A DNA stretch of 64,000 bases from Chryseobacterium gwangjuense (GTDB taxonomy: Bacteria; Bacteroidota; Bacteroidia; Flavobacteriales; Weeksellaceae): the NCBI RefSeq assembly GCF_021311115.1, contig NZ_JAJTNP010000008.1, positions 62,001 through 126,000 on the forward strand, read 5' to 3'. The position numbers and the translations under genes are program-made. Each line of letters begins with the position of its first letter. The stretch's first letter is position 1. The notes beneath the pieces were generated by a model. The model made no database searches. It was not told the origin of the DNA and worked only from the letters and a program-made list of their open reading frames with translations. Below are positions 34,421 through 44,560 of this stretch, piece by piece.

Positions 34421-35305
34421 ATGAGAGACAAAAGAGATATTATTAAGGTCGGCTACCTCTTATCCTACGATTATAAATTTATTTTCAATTCGTTGAAACA
34501 AGTCTATGATTTTTCGGATAAAATATACATCTGCTACGATAAAGACGGAAAAACGTGGGCAGGAAATGACTTTACAATTCCTCAACATGTCTTTGATGAT
34601 CTTAAAAATCTCGATCACAGCAATAAAATTACGTTTTACAGCGATACTTTTTATGTAGAAGGAATGTCTACGATTGATCTGGATACGAGACAAAGAAATA
34701 TGCTGGCTAAGCAAATGGGTGAAGGAGGATGGCATCTGCAAATCGACAGTGATGAATATCCTGTAGATTTTGAGAAACTGACTTCTTTTCTGAAAAAGCA
34801 CAAGTATCTTCTGAATAAACCAGAAAAAACACCTGTTAATTTTTTCGTCAATTTTGTTACATTGTTTAAACAAACCGAAGACGGCTTTTTCGTAATTTCT
34901 CCATATACTGAGGCGTGTTTCCTTATTACCAATGTTCCGGTATACGTGAATGCAAGACTTCCAAAAAATGAGTATTACCTAAGATTAAATTTTAATAACA
35001 TTCATCAATCATGGGCAAGAAGCACAGAAGAAATTCATCAGAAAGTAAATAACTGGGGACACAACAATGATTTCGACACTCAGGATTTCTTGAATAGATG
35101 GGACAATTTAAATGTTGATAATTATACCGACTTTAAAAACTTTCATCCTTTAGCTCCGGATCATTGGAAGGAACTGATATTTGTAAAAGCTAAAAATACC
35201 GAAGATTTTATTAAAAACTTTGAAGCGAATCACCCACAAAAGGAAATTAAACTCCCTCTAAAGTTTAAAAAGAGAGTTAAGCTTTATTTAAAATCATTGT
35301 TTTAA
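34421..35305 (+). CDS. Putative GT-A-fold glycosyltransferase
   Basis: 294 aa. Not clearly matched to a named family. The features fit a GT-A-like transferase: a start with VGYLLSYDYKFIFNSL, a central WHLQIDSDEYP motif equivalent to a DxD metal site (Asp at about 109-111), and a hydrophobic strand FFVNFVTLF after it. A His/Trp-rich region follows (NNIHQSWARST, NNWGHNN). The place inside the glycan cluster supports a sugar-transfer or sugar-modifying role. It is divergent from the fused glycosyltransferase and ends convergently with the next gene by sharing TTAA. Confidence 0.6.
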   Translation: MRDKRDIIKVGYLLSYDYKFIFNSLKQVYDFSDKIYICYDKDGKTWAGNDFTIPQHVFDDLKNLDHSNKITFYSDTFYVEGMSTIDLDTRQRNMLAKQMGEGGWHLQIDSDEYPVDFEKLTSFLKKHKYLLNKPEKTPVNFFVNFVTLFKQTEDGFFVISPYTEACFLITNVPVYVNARLPKNEYYLRLNFNNIHQSWARSTEEIHQKVNNWGHNNDFDTQDFLNRWDNLNVDNYTDFKNFHPLAPDHWKELIFVKAKNTEDFIKNFEANHPQKEIKLPLKFKKRVKLYLKSLF

Positions 35306-36273
35306 TTAGAGTTGATAAAAACCTCTTCAAATTTTTTCATCACGGTTACAGGATTGAAATGCTGAGAATAGCAATCCCAATTGGTTTCAACATTGGGTGT
35401 AAATGTATTGAGTATTGTTAGTAAGTCTTTCTCATTGCTATATAAAATAGCTTTGTCTCCCAAAATTTCAAGATGAGATTTTTCATCAGAACCGGACCAT
35501 GTGATGATCGGTTTATTTTTAATGGAAAACTCGCCTACTGCAATCCCAAAGCTTTCGCCTTGTACTCTGGCGTGCAAGTAAGCATCGGAAGTATTGATAA
35601 ATTTGACTTTTCTTTCCACATCCGTAGTCGGAGGTAAAAAAATAATATTTTTATAGGGTCTGAAGATATTTCTTTTAACGAAATCTTCCGTCCCCATAAA
35701 AATGAAGTACAAGTTTTTATTTTTTCTGGCTGCTTTTTTTACAGCATTTTTTACAAAATCTATATCAAACGTTTCCGAACCGCCGTATCTGGCAAAGACT
35801 ATTGCATCTTTGGGAATGTTCAATTCATTTCGCAAATCGCCACTTACTTCAGGGAGCTCAACAATATGAGGAACAAATGGAATTTCCCCATTGCTCATGG
35901 TCTTTGCTAACCATTCTGACACATATGCATATACATTCCCATAAGGTTCATTATACTTAAAAACAGCATGAATTACCGTTTTAATAATATCTACAGGAGC
36001 ATCATTTTCCTTTTCACCCGATTTAATAGCATAATAAATATCCGCTTTTGATTTTTTAATAAAATCATCTCGGTCAGCAATATCTTTATAGCCATACACT
36101 TTGAAACGTTTTTCAAAACGTTCAATAGCTTCGGGAACATTATTCGGACTGTCTTGAGGAAAAAGAATCAGAGACTCATTGTTAAGAATTTCTTCATTGT
36201 AATGAGCATAATCAAAAAGCGCATTGGATGTGCCTCTGTAACACAACTGATTCTCGTGGAAAATAATTTTCAT
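35302..36273 (-). CDS. Glycosyltransferase, GT-B type
   Basis: 323 aa. N-terminal ENQLCYRGTSNALFDYA and a central domain boundary at about 165 with IVFARYGGSETFDIDFV, then FIFMG and HARVQGESFGIAVGEFS, where Glu in a GESFGIAVGEF context takes the place of the family 4 EGFGxxxxEAM motif. This is a GT4-like nucleotide-sugar transferase in minimal form. It lies 16 nt downstream of the cupin gene on the same strand, so the two probably share the promoter at 36658-36688. Confidence 0.78.
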   Translation of the reverse strand: MKIIFHENQLCYRGTSNALFDYAHYNEEILNNESLILFPQDSPNNVPEAIERFEKRFKVYGYKDIADRDDFIKKSKADIYYAIKSGEKENDAPVDIIKTVIHAVFKYNEPYGNVYAYVSEWLAKTMSNGEIPFVPHIVELPEVSGDLRNELNIPKDAIVFARYGGSETFDIDFVKNAVKKAARKNKNLYFIFMGTEDFVKRNIFRPYKNIIFLPPTTDVERKVKFINTSDAYLHARVQGESFGIAVGEFSIKNKPIITWSGSDEKSHLEILGDKAILYSNEKDLLTILNTFTPNVETNWDCYSQHFNPVTVMKKFEEVFINSN

Positions 36274-36289
36274 TAAAGGAAATTAATAA

Positions 36290-36634
36290 TTAGCTTCTGT
36301 CATACTCATCCTCAATTCTCACAATATCATCCTCACCAAAATAAGTACCGGTTTGTACTTCAATGAAAACAACAGGTTTGTCAGAAAGATTCATCATTCT
36401 ATGCTTTGCTCCCAGTGGAATAAAAATGCTTTCACCGTATTTCAGGCTAATCTCTTTATCGTCCAGAACTACCGTAGCATCTCCTTCAATAATCGTCCAT
36501 TGCTCTTGTCTTTTATGGTGATATTGGTAAGATAATTTTTGTCCGGGATTTACTTCAATTCTTTTTAATTTGTAATTCGGCTCATCTGCTAATACAAAAT
36601 ATTTTCCCCAAGGTCTTTCGCCAATTTCTAACAT
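36290..36634 (-). CDS. Phosphomannose isomerase type II-like cupin, stand-alone
   Basis: 114 aa. A single cupin barrel: RPWGKYFVL, the metal-binding GQKLSYQYHHKRQEQWTIIEG and GAKHRMMN, ending with IEVQTGTYFGEDDIVRIEDEYDR. That ending is the hallmark of the C-terminal isomerase domain of bifunctional mannose-1-phosphate guanylyltransferase/phosphomannose isomerase. The guanylyltransferase half is absent, and length and start suggest a complete one-domain protein, not a truncation. Likely role: interconversion of fructose-6-P and mannose-6-P for GDP-mannose in surface-glycan synthesis. Its own -33/-7 promoter is visible upstream. Confidence 0.88.
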   Translation of the reverse strand: MLEIGERPWGKYFVLADEPNYKLKRIEVNPGQKLSYQYHHKRQEQWTIIEGDATVVLDDKEISLKYGESIFIPLGAKHRMMNLSDKPVVFIEVQTGTYFGEDDIVRIEDEYDRS

Positions 36635-36657
36635 AGTTTAAGAATTCATTATTTATA

Positions 36658-36688
36658 CAAAAATAGAAATTATGATTGATGGAAGCAA
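36658..36688 (-). promoter_or_regulatory. Promoter of the cupin-glycosyltransferase pair
   Basis: On the minus strand: TTG (36686-36688), 20 nt, TATTTTTG (36658-36665), 23 nt before the cupin start. Confidence 0.68.
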
Positions 36689-36727
36689 CCAATTTATAAA
36701 AAGCTTATTCAAACACATAAAATTGAG

Positions 36728-36735
36728 TAAATTTG
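36728..36735 (+). promoter_or_regulatory. Candidate -7 box of gltX
   Basis: TAAATTTG matches TAnnTTTG, 19 nt before the gltX ATG. The -33 element is not clear. Confidence 0.5.
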
Positions 36736-36754
36736 CACCAAAATTTTAATTAAA

Positions 36755-38260
36755 ATGGAGAAAGTAAGAGTACGTTTTGCTCCAAGTCCGACAGGACCTT
36801 TGCATTTAGGAGGCGTAAGAACGGCATTATATGATTACCTTTTTGCTAAAAACCAAGGTGGTGAATTTGTCTTAAGAATTGAAGATACAGATACCGCAAG
36901 ATACGTGGAAGGAGCAGAAGAATACATCGAAGAAGCACTTGAATGGTGCGGAATCATTGCTGACGAAAGCCCTAAAAAAGGAGGAAAATACGCTCCATAC
37001 AGACAATCTGAAAGAAGAGATATTTACGACAGATACACAGAGCAAATCTTAAAAACAGATTATGCTTACATCGCTTTTGATACAGCAGAAGAGCTTGATG
37101 CCATTCGTGCAGAATATGAAGCAAAAGGAGATGTTTTCTCTTACGACAACAAAACAAGAAACCGTTTAAAAAACAGTCTTGCACTTTCTGAAGAAGAAGT
37201 TCAAAAATTACTGGATGCAAAAACACCGTATGTAGTAAGATTCAAAATGCCTGTTGACAGGATATTAAATCTCGAAGACATCATCCGTGGGAAATCATCT
37301 GTAAACACCAATACACTGGACGACAAAGTTTTGGTAAAAAACGACGGAATGCCGACTTATCATTTTGCCAACATCATCGATGATCACGAAATGGAAATTT
37401 CTCATGTGATCCGTGGTGAAGAATGGTTACCATCTTTAGGTCTACATACTTTATTATATGAAGCAATGGAATGGGAAGCACCTCAATTTGCGCACCTTTC
37501 ATTGATTTTAAAACCGGAAGGAAAAGGAAAACTAAGCAAAAGAGACGGTGACAAATTCGGATTCCCGGTTTTCCCATTAAATTTCACAGATCCTGCAACA
37601 GGAAATATTTCTAAAGGTTACAGAGAAAGCGGATATCTTCCTGAGGCTTTTATCAATATGGTTGCACTTTTAGGCTGGTCTCCTGCAGATGATAAAGAAA
37701 TTTTATCTCTTGAGGAAATGGCAAAAGAATTTGATTTAAATAAAGTTCACAAAGCCGGAGCAAGATTCAGTAAAGAAAAAGCGGAATGGTTCAACCATCA
37801 GTATATTCAGAAGACATCTGATGAAACATTATTGAATATCCTGAAGAATTCAGATCTGAACATCACTCTTTCTGATGAAAAATTATTAAAAGTGATTCAC
37901 CTGATGAAAGAAAGAGCGACTTTCCCGAAAGACATCTACGAAAACGGGAAGTTCTTCTTCGAAGCTCCAACTTCTTATGATGAAAAAGCATCTAAAAAAG
38001 CCTGGAACGATGAAACTTCTGCAGTTTTAGGAGAATTAGCTTCAAATTTAGAAGGAGCAGAGTTCAATGCTGAAAATTTAAAGCAGGTTGTTCACGATTT
38101 CGCTGAAAATAAAGGCTTAGGAATGGGTAAAGTAATGATGCCGTTGCGTTTATCATTAGTAGGAGAACTGAAAGGTCCTGACGTTCCAGACATCATGGAA
38201 CTTCTTGGAAAAGAGGAAACTACCTCTAGAATAAGCAATGCTATAAATAATTTTAAATAA
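36755..38260 (+). CDS. gltX: Glutamyl-tRNA synthetase
   Basis: 501 aa, the usual length. Class I synthetase: [14 protein letters not shown] with the HIGH-equivalent HLGG (17-20), [24 protein letters not shown], and the KMSKS-equivalent KLSKR (259-263). Charges tRNA(Glu) with glutamate. The sequence is of the standard bacterial type. It is downstream of and divergent from the glycan cluster and 49 nt upstream of accA, with which it may be partly co-transcribed. Confidence 0.98.
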   Translation: MEKVRVRFAPSPTGPLHLGGVRTALYDYLFAKNQGGEFVLRIEDTDTARYVEGAEEYIEEALEWCGIIADESPKKGGKYAPYRQSERRDIYDRYTEQILKTDYAYIAFDTAEELDAIRAEYEAKGDVFSYDNKTRNRLKNSLALSEEEVQKLLDAKTPYVVRFKMPVDRILNLEDIIRGKSSVNTNTLDDKVLVKNDGMPTYHFANIIDDHEMEISHVIRGEEWLPSLGLHTLLYEAMEWEAPQFAHLSLILKPEGKGKLSKRDGDKFGFPVFPLNFTDPATGNISKGYRESGYLPEAFINMVALLGWSPADDKEILSLEEMAKEFDLNKVHKAGARFSKEKAEWFNHQYIQKTSDETLLNILKNSDLNITLSDEKLLKVIHLMKERATFPKDIYENGKFFFEAPTSYDEKASKKAWNDETSAVLGELASNLEGAEFNAENLKQVVHDFAENKGLGMGKVMMPLRLSLVGELKGPDVPDIMELLGKEETTSRISNAINNFK

Positions 38261-38309
38261 AATTACCATAATTTTTCATACATTTGAAAGATTTAATTTA
38301 CTTCAAGAA

Positions 38310-39266
38310 ATGGAATATTTAAGTTTCGAACTTCCTATAAAAGAATTAATGGATCAATACCAAACTTGTTCATTAGTAGGAGAAGAAAGTGGTGTTGATG
38401 TAAAATTAGCATGCAGCCAGATAGAGGATAAAATCATAGAAAAGAAAAAAGAAATCTATGGAAATCTTACTCCTTGGCAGAGAGTACAACTATCTCGTCA
38501 CCCTGATCGCCCTTATACATTAGATTATATCAATGGAATGGTAGACAAAGGGAGTTTTTTAGAACTTCACGGAGACAGAAATTTTGCTGATGATCCTGCA
38601 ATGATTGGTGGTATCGCTACCCTTGACGGTCAGAAAGTAATGATTATAGGGACTCAAAAAGGTAGAACTACTAAAGAAAGACAATACAGAAGATTCGGAA
38701 TGCCGAATCCTGAAGGATATAGAAAAGCTTTAAGATTGATGAAGCTTGCTGAAAAATTCCAGATTCCTGTAGTTACTTTGGTAGATACACCGGGAGCTTA
38801 CCCAGGATTAGAAGCTGAAGAAAGAGGACAAGGTGAAGCTATTGCAAGAAACATCTTCGAAATGGTGCAGCTTAAAACTCCTATTTTCACTTATATCATT
38901 GGTGAAGGAGCAAGTGGTGGTGCATTAGGAATTGGTGTTGGGAATAAAGTATATATGCTTGAAAACACTTGGTATACAGTAATCGCACCTGAAAGCTGTT
39001 CTTCAATTCTTTGGAGAAACTGGGATCACAAAGAAGATGCTGCAAACGCATTGAATCTTACTCCAAAAGATGCTTTAAGAGAGAAATTCATTGATGGTAT
39101 TATTGAAGAACCTCTTGGAGGAGCACATTACGATACAGAAACGACTTTCTTAAACTTGAAAAATTCGATTTTACAGAATATCAAAGCGTTCTCAAAATTC
39201 ACAGGACAGGAACTTGAAACCCAAAGGCAAGACAAGTTCATTGCAATGGGACAATTCAAAGGTTAA
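38310..39266 (+). CDS. accA: Acetyl-CoA carboxylase carboxyltransferase alpha subunit
   Basis: 318 aa. Start [16 protein letters not shown]; core motifs [60 protein letters not shown] and [14 protein letters not shown] are those of AccA. With AccD it moves the carboxyl group from carboxybiotin on AccB to acetyl-CoA. accB and accC are about 17 kb upstream; accD is not in the window. A long perfect hairpin terminator follows. Confidence 0.98.
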   Translation: MEYLSFELPIKELMDQYQTCSLVGEESGVDVKLACSQIEDKIIEKKKEIYGNLTPWQRVQLSRHPDRPYTLDYINGMVDKGSFLELHGDRNFADDPAMIGGIATLDGQKVMIIGTQKGRTTKERQYRRFGMPNPEGYRKALRLMKLAEKFQIPVVTLVDTPGAYPGLEAEERGQGEAIARNIFEMVQLKTPIFTYIIGEGASGGALGIGVGNKVYMLENTWYTVIAPESCSSILWRNWDHKEDAANALNLTPKDALREKFIDGIIEEPLGGAHYDTETTFLNLKNSILQNIKAFSKFTGQELETQRQDKFIAMGQFKG

Positions 39267-39271
39267 AATAC

Positions 39272-39307
39272 AAAAAAGGTTAAGAAAATTTTTCTTAACC
39301 TTTTTTT
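39272..39307 (+). terminator. Intrinsic terminator after accA
   Basis: AAGGTTAAGAAAA pairs with TTTTTCTTAACCTT, a near-perfect stem over 13 bp with flanking A and T runs. It can work on both strands, so it may also serve the minus-strand gene that ends at 39332. Confidence 0.88.
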
Positions 39308-39331
39308 ATTATATTGTTCTTTCTTATTCTT

Positions 39332-40021
39332 TTACTCTCCTACATTTAAAGCAATCTCAATATCTTTCTCTATTTTCTTAGAGGTAGTATATGGTGAATC
39401 ACACACTTTTGTAGATAACTGATAATCTCCTTTATCTACCATAACATAGTTTTCACTTCTTGCAGGAATGATTAAACTATAGTTTTTCTTGCCGCTTATT
39501 TTCATCTCCATATTACATTTCGATTTATTTTTAACATTCACATACGCCTCTTTATCACTAACATCATTATTAAAAAGATGCGTCAATAAGGCCGCTGTTT
39601 TCTTTCCGTGTTCGTCTGGTCCCGATTTTTTACTCGTCCCACCTACACTTGCATAATTCACAGTTCTTGTAGGAGCAGTAGATTTAAGACTTGTATTGGA
39701 AGCTAAAGGTTTACTGAAATTATCTGCTTTAGGGGTAACTTTATCTTTTCCTACAGAAGCCATCATAGGCTTAGATTCGGAAGGAGAAGGAGTAGCCATA
39801 ATAATATCCATCAATTTTCTTTTGAAATAGTCGGTCTTAGCGTGATTAGGATTCTGTTTTAGAAAACCTGCAACTACCCTCGCTTCACTACTATTTTCGG
39901 CATCGGCCTCTGTATAGATAATTGCCGTTTCTTTTTCCACAACCGCTTTAGCCTTTTTCTTTTTTTGAGAAAAACCTAAAGAAAAAACACTTAAAAGTAT
40001 AAGAAGAAATATCTTTTTCAT
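39332..40021 (-). CDS. Secreted DUF6759-like protein (paralogue 1)
   Basis: 229 aa. Signal peptide 1-18 (ends GFSQ). A low-complexity Lys/Ala and Ser/Thr/Lys-rich middle (about 20-140) leads to a conserved C-terminal domain of about 85 aa: LLTHLFNNDVSDKEAYV, KNKSKCNMEMKISG, YSLIIPARSENYVMVDKG, STKVCDSPY. Two Cys in this domain (CNM and VCDS) are conserved in the paralogues at 58160 and 59770 and may form a disulfide. I recall this as the DUF6759 family of Chryseobacterium-like bacteria, but the number is from memory. Function unknown. It is next to tsf, divergent. Confidence 0.72.
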   Translation of the reverse strand: MKKIFLLILLSVFSLGFSQKKKKAKAVVEKETAIIYTEADAENSSEARVVAGFLKQNPNHAKTDYFKRKLMDIIMATPSPSESKPMMASVGKDKVTPKADNFSKPLASNTSLKSTAPTRTVNYASVGGTSKKSGPDEHGKKTAALLTHLFNNDVSDKEAYVNVKNKSKCNMEMKISGKKNYSLIIPARSENYVMVDKGDYQLSTKVCDSPYTTSKKIEKDIEIALNVGE

Positions 40022-40097
40022 TAACTGAGTATTTAAAAAATTATTAAATAATTATAATAACGTGAAAAGTCATTTTTTAGTTTATCATTAAAATCAT

Positions 40098-40105
40098 TAT
40101 CTTTG
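40098..40105 (+). promoter_or_regulatory. Candidate -7 box of tsf
   Basis: TATCTTTG, an exact -7 match, 60 nt before the tsf ATG. A T-rich -33-like tract (40073-40079) replaces a clear TTG. It gives tsf a promoter of its own, separate from rpsB. Confidence 0.5.
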
Positions 40106-40165
40106 CACTGCTCAAAAATAAACTAAAAATTAATACTAATCTAAAATAAAAAAATAATAGATATT

Positions 40166-40990
40166 ATGTCTTATACACCAGCTGCTGCAGACGTAGCAAA
40201 ATTGAGAAACCAAACAGGTGCAGGTATGATGGACTGCAAAAAAGCTTTAGTAGAAGCTGAAGGAGATTTCGAAAAAGCGGTAGATATCCTTAGAAAAAAA
40301 GGACAGAAAGTTGCTGCTAACAGAGCTGACAGAGAGTCTACTGAAGGAGCAGTAATCGCAAGAGTAAACGAAGATAACACGTTAGGTGCTATTATCTCTT
40401 TGAACTGTGAAACTGACTTCGTTGGTAAAAACGAAGCTTTCATCGAGCTAGCTTACGAATTAGCTGAAATGGCAATCTTTGCTGCTACTAAGGAAGAATT
40501 ATTAGCTACAGATTTCCACGGAATGACTGTTGCTGATAAATTAATCGAGCAAACAGGGGTTATCGGTGAAAAAATTGAAATCGGTACATTCGAAAGAATC
40601 GAAGGTCCTTTCTTAGGAGCTTACATCCACGCTGGAAACAAAATTGCTGCTATCACTTCTCTTTCTGCAAAAGTAGACGGAGCTGATGAAGTTGCTAAAT
40701 CGGTTTCTATGCAGGCTGCTGCGATGAACCCAATCGCTCTTGACGAAACTAGAGTTTCTCAGGAAACTATCGACAAAGAATTAGAGATCGAAAGACACAA
40801 ACTTACTGAAGAAGGTAAGCCTGCAAACATTATCGACAATATCTTGAAAGGTAAAATGCAGAGATTCTACAAAGACAATACTTTGGTACACCAAGATTTC
40901 ATCAAAGACAGCTCTATTTCAGTTGCTGACTATGTAAAATCTGTAAACGCAGATCTAAAAGTAACAGGATTTGTAAGAGTAAGTTTATAA
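40166..40990 (+). CDS. tsf: Elongation factor Ts
   Basis: 274 aa. The N-terminal UBA-like segment has RNQTGAGMMDCKKALVEAEGDFEKAVDILRKKG. The core has NCETDFVGKNEAF with the TDFV motif that displaces Mg-GDP from EF-Tu, and AAMNPIAL. It is the guanine-nucleotide exchange factor of EF-Tu. In most bacteria tsf directly follows rpsB; here rpsB is 19 kb away on the other strand. A hairpin terminator follows. Confidence 0.98.
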   Translation: MSYTPAAADVAKLRNQTGAGMMDCKKALVEAEGDFEKAVDILRKKGQKVAANRADRESTEGAVIARVNEDNTLGAIISLNCETDFVGKNEAFIELAYELAEMAIFAATKEELLATDFHGMTVADKLIEQTGVIGEKIEIGTFERIEGPFLGAYIHAGNKIAAITSLSAKVDGADEVAKSVSMQAAAMNPIALDETRVSQETIDKELEIERHKLTEEGKPANIIDNILKGKMQRFYKDNTLVHQDFIKDSSISVADYVKSVNADLKVTGFVRVSL

Positions 40991-41013
40991 TTTACCCTTT
41001 AAATTTTAAATAT

Positions 41014-41046
41014 AATCCCGGTGAAGTTTTTCATCGGGATTTTTTA
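41014..41046 (+). terminator. Intrinsic terminator after tsf
   Basis: AATCCCGGTGAA pairs with TTCATCGGGATT (one wobble), followed by six T. Confidence 0.85.
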
Positions 41047-41159
41047 TTTCACAATTATTAGATTTTATAGTTTATTAAAAAATCATTAAATATTCAATAA
41101 TATCAACCATCAAACAAATCAAGCTTTAAAATTTATGTAAAAAATTGATTTTTAATACT

Positions 41160-41167
41160 TACATTTG
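41160..41167 (+). promoter_or_regulatory. Candidate -7 box of array copy 1
   Basis: TACATTTG matches TAnnTTTG, 18 nt before the ATG at 41186. A TTG at 41145-41147 is too close for a standard -33 box. Confidence 0.45.
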
Positions 41168-41185
41168 CATCCTTTATTGAAAAAA

Positions 41186-44100
41186 ATGAAAAAAATTCTA
41201 TTAACCATTTGTACATTTCTTTGTTTATTATTCAATGCACAGCTTGATACAGATCATTGGTTTGCTCCAATGGCTTCAAAAGCAGGAACTATTGGTTTAA
41301 ATGGTTATCTGTATTTATCAACTAACGAAACCACTCCTTTTTCAGTACAAATTTTCAATGACAACACCCTTTTCACCACTGTACAGGTAAGCAAAGGAAG
41401 CCCTGCACAAGTATCTATTCCAAATGATTTCCTGATTGCTACTAATCAATCTTCACTATTTACACCCAATTCTATGGGAATGTATGTAAAGGGGTCAAAA
41501 AAATTCTTTGCCAACTATCGATTTTCTTTACAAAGCCATGCTGAAATCATCACTTCAAAAGGATTAGCAGGTTTAGGAACAAAATTCTACGCCGGAGTAG
41601 TTCCTAATACAGCTACAGCAAGTTATGTAAACGCTACTATTGGAGTGACTGCTACTGAGGATAATACTTCCGTGGTAATTTCCGGATACAATCCGAATGT
41701 CGTTTTTTCTGACGGCAGCTCATCTCCTACCAAAACATTTACACTCAATAAAGGACAGTCTTATGTTTTAGATGCTTTAAGCACAGACTCACAATATAAT
41801 TTAGATGGTTTAGTCGGTGCCAAAATAGAAGCAACCAAACCTATTTCTGTGACCAACGGAAATTTCAACGGAATATATACTAATTTGAATTTCTCCAACA
41901 ATGATATTCTTATGGACCAGGCTGTTCCTGTTGACAGATTAGGAAAAGATTTTGTCGTAGTAAAAGGAAATGGAAACGTTGCTTATCAAATGGAAACTGC
42001 TCTTATCATTGCTACTGAAGATAACACTCAGTTTTCTTTAAATGGCGCAAGTTCAGGGATTACTCTAAATGCAGGACAATATTTCATGGTTCCAAGCAGC
42101 AATTATATCAATCAGGGTAACGGAAACTACAATATGGGGATTTCTACCAATAAAAACGTTTATGTTTATCAATTGTTAGCAGGAATTACAGGAAGTCCTT
42201 CAGTAAACGAATATGCTACCGGTGGAATGAATTTTATTCCGCCATTAAGCTGCTTCATGCCTAATAAAGTTGATGAAATAGGCTTTATCAACCAAATCGG
42301 TTCTCAGACCTTCAATACAAAACTTAGCATTATCACCCAAACAGGAGCAACAGTAACTTTAAACAGCGGACCTATTGCAGCGGTCAACGGACCTTATCCA
42401 GTAACAGGAAATCCGAATTGGGTAACCTATTCCATTCCAAATGTTACAGGAAATATTACGGTAAACTCTACAAAATCTGTAACGGCAGGAATTGCCGCAG
42501 GAAGCGGTGCAGTAGGATATGGCGGATATTTCGCAGGATTCTCATCTGTTCCTGTTATTTCAAAAACAGGAGATTGTTATTTAGGAATTTTATTACAGGT
42601 TGACAACAGCTACGACAGCTACCAATGGTATCTGAATGGAAATATTATTCCCGGAGCAACTTCTTATTCTATCAATCCGGAATTATATGGTGCAGGAAAT
42701 TACACTTGCTTAGTGACAAAAAACAATTGTGAATCTAAGCTTACAACTCCATACAATTATACGCTTTGTCCTCCAATTACTACTACGACATATACTATCG
42801 GATCTTGCAATACAAAGGTTATTACTCCCGCTTTTACCAATTCTACTCAAACCATTGTTCCGGCGAATACGGCAATTATCTTAGTCCCAACTTCAGGAAC
42901 CGCAACAGTAAATCCTACAACAGGACAAATCACTTACACTCCTAATGCTGGATTAACAACTGACACCACAGATTCTTTCATCTATTATATACAAGGAAAC
43001 GGCAACCCTGCAGATTTTGAATATTTTAAGATCATTATAAACATTGATGTATTGCAAGTAAATAACGCTTCATTATCTTCTTGTGCAGACACAAACGGAA
43101 ACGGAGCTTTTAATCTTACTACAACCAGCGTATCCCCTGATTCCGGAATCACCATTACTTATTTTACCAATTCTAATTTAACCGGTCCAATTACAACTCC
43201 TGCAACGTATACAGGTCCTGCAGGAACGGTATACGCTAACGTAATTTCGCAATACGGGTGTTCAAAAGTCGCACAAATTACTTTAACAACAACCCCTTCT
43301 CCGAATATTAATACGGCTAATTTCAATGCAACTTTATGTGACGACAATTTTGACGGAATTATCAATGTAAATTTTGCTAATGTCACCACTCAAATCGTTA
43401 ACAACTCAACAAGTTTTAATGTAAGATATTATTTAGTTCAGGCAGACGCAAACGCAGGAAACGCCAACTCATTACCTACAAACTGGACATACACTGCCAA
43501 CACTACAGTTTATGTAAGAGTAGATGCACTTACCGGAACCTGTACAACAGTTTTCGGCCAAATTAATTTTAAAATTGGTAATAAAATTACTTTACTAAAC
43601 AACAACATCAGTGTTGATGTTTGTGATGACAATCTTGACGGTTCTCAGACAGCCAATCTGAATGATTATAAAAATCAATTTACAGCAGATCCAGCTGTAA
43701 CCTTAACCTTCCACGCAAGCTTAACTGATGCACAAACTGGCATCAATGCTATCCCGACTTCACAAGTCATTACTTCTACCAATACCTTTTATATTAGATT
43801 TCAAAGTCCTACAGAATGTCCGAATACAGCAATCTTAAACGTAAGATTAAAATCTCCAAAAAAATCGGGTACACTTACCGACCAGACTATTTGTTCAAAT
43901 GAAAAGGCAACGCTTGATGCTGGTACAGGTTTCACATCTTATCTTTGGAGTACAGGTGCAACCACTCAGACGATTACGGTGGGACCAGGTAGTTATTATG
44001 TAGATTTAGGATTTAATGGTTGTGTTTATCGTCAGACCGTACAAGTAACTACAGCACAAGCTCCTACAATTACAAGAATTGAAACTTCAGGACCTACAGC

Positions 44101-44539
44101 AACTATTTTTGCTTCGGGAGGCACACCTCCTTATCAGTATTCTTTAAACGGAATTGATTACCAAGCCTCTAACACTTTCACAGGTTTATCGAGAGGTCCA
44201 CATAAAGCCTATGTATTGGGAATGGACGGATGTCAACCTACAATAAAAGATTTTTTAATTATAAATCTTATTAACGCGATTACACCAAACGGAGATGGTC
44301 ATAATGATGTATTAAACTATTCAGATTTAAAAATTAAACAAAATGTTTCCATAGAAGTAGTAGACAGATACGGAGCTCCTGTTTATAAATCTTCTGATAA
44401 CAATTATATCTGGGACGGAAAATCAGGAGGAAGAACACTTTCTACAGGAACTTACTGGTATATTTTAAAATGGACTGAACCTGATACTAAATTACCTGTT
44501 TCGTATTCCGGATGGATATTGATTAAAAACAGAGAATAA
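41186..44539 (+). CDS. Array copy 1: IgGFc-binding-like secreted protein, T9SS type B
   Basis: 1117 aa from ATG at 41186. Signal peptide about 1-19 (ends NAQ), then DTDHWFAPMA, which opens all five copies. About 30-450: IgGFc-binding-like region with ATEDNTSVVISGY, LNKGQSYVLDA, KPISVTNGNFNG, DQAVPVDRLG and GGYFAGFSS. About 470-540: Ig-like domain (YDSYQWYLNG). Then a Thr-rich module with ITYTPN, two CDDN-x-DG modules of about 85 aa, a WSTGATTQTI module, a SprB-like module (GGTPPYQYSLNG) and a CHU_C type B sorting domain (about 1030-1117, NAITPNGDGHNDVL to WILIKNRE). Exported by T9SS to the surface; likely an adhesin or matrix-binding protein. Its own promoter and terminator. Confidence 0.9.
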   Translation: MKKILLTICTFLCLLFNAQLDTDHWFAPMASKAGTIGLNGYLYLSTNETTPFSVQIFNDNTLFTTVQVSKGSPAQVSIPNDFLIATNQSSLFTPNSMGMYVKGSKKFFANYRFSLQSHAEIITSKGLAGLGTKFYAGVVPNTATASYVNATIGVTATEDNTSVVISGYNPNVVFSDGSSSPTKTFTLNKGQSYVLDALSTDSQYNLDGLVGAKIEATKPISVTNGNFNGIYTNLNFSNNDILMDQAVPVDRLGKDFVVVKGNGNVAYQMETALIIATEDNTQFSLNGASSGITLNAGQYFMVPSSNYINQGNGNYNMGISTNKNVYVYQLLAGITGSPSVNEYATGGMNFIPPLSCFMPNKVDEIGFINQIGSQTFNTKLSIITQTGATVTLNSGPIAAVNGPYPVTGNPNWVTYSIPNVTGNITVNSTKSVTAGIAAGSGAVGYGGYFAGFSSVPVISKTGDCYLGILLQVDNSYDSYQWYLNGNIIPGATSYSINPELYGAGNYTCLVTKNNCESKLTTPYNYTLCPPITTTTYTIGSCNTKVITPAFTNSTQTIVPANTAIILVPTSGTATVNPTTGQITYTPNAGLTTDTTDSFIYYIQGNGNPADFEYFKIIINIDVLQVNNASLSSCADTNGNGAFNLTTTSVSPDSGITITYFTNSNLTGPITTPATYTGPAGTVYANVISQYGCSKVAQITLTTTPSPNINTANFNATLCDDNFDGIINVNFANVTTQIVNNSTSFNVRYYLVQADANAGNANSLPTNWTYTANTTVYVRVDALTGTCTTVFGQINFKIGNKITLLNNNISVDVCDDNLDGSQTANLNDYKNQFTADPAVTLTFHASLTDAQTGINAIPTSQVITSTNTFYIRFQSPTECPNTAILNVRLKSPKKSGTLTDQTICSNEKATLDAGTGFTSYLWSTGATTQTITVGPGSYYVDLGFNGCVYRQTVQVTTAQAPTITRIETSGPTATIFASGGTPPYQYSLNGIDYQASNTFTGLSRGPHKAYVLGMDGCQPTIKDFLIINLINAITPNGDGHNDVLNYSDLKIKQNVSIEVVDRYGAPVYKSSDNNYIWDGKSGGRTLSTGTYWYILKWTEPDTKLPVSYSGWILIKNRE

Positions 44540-44560
44540 TTTTTCTACTATATTGAACAT

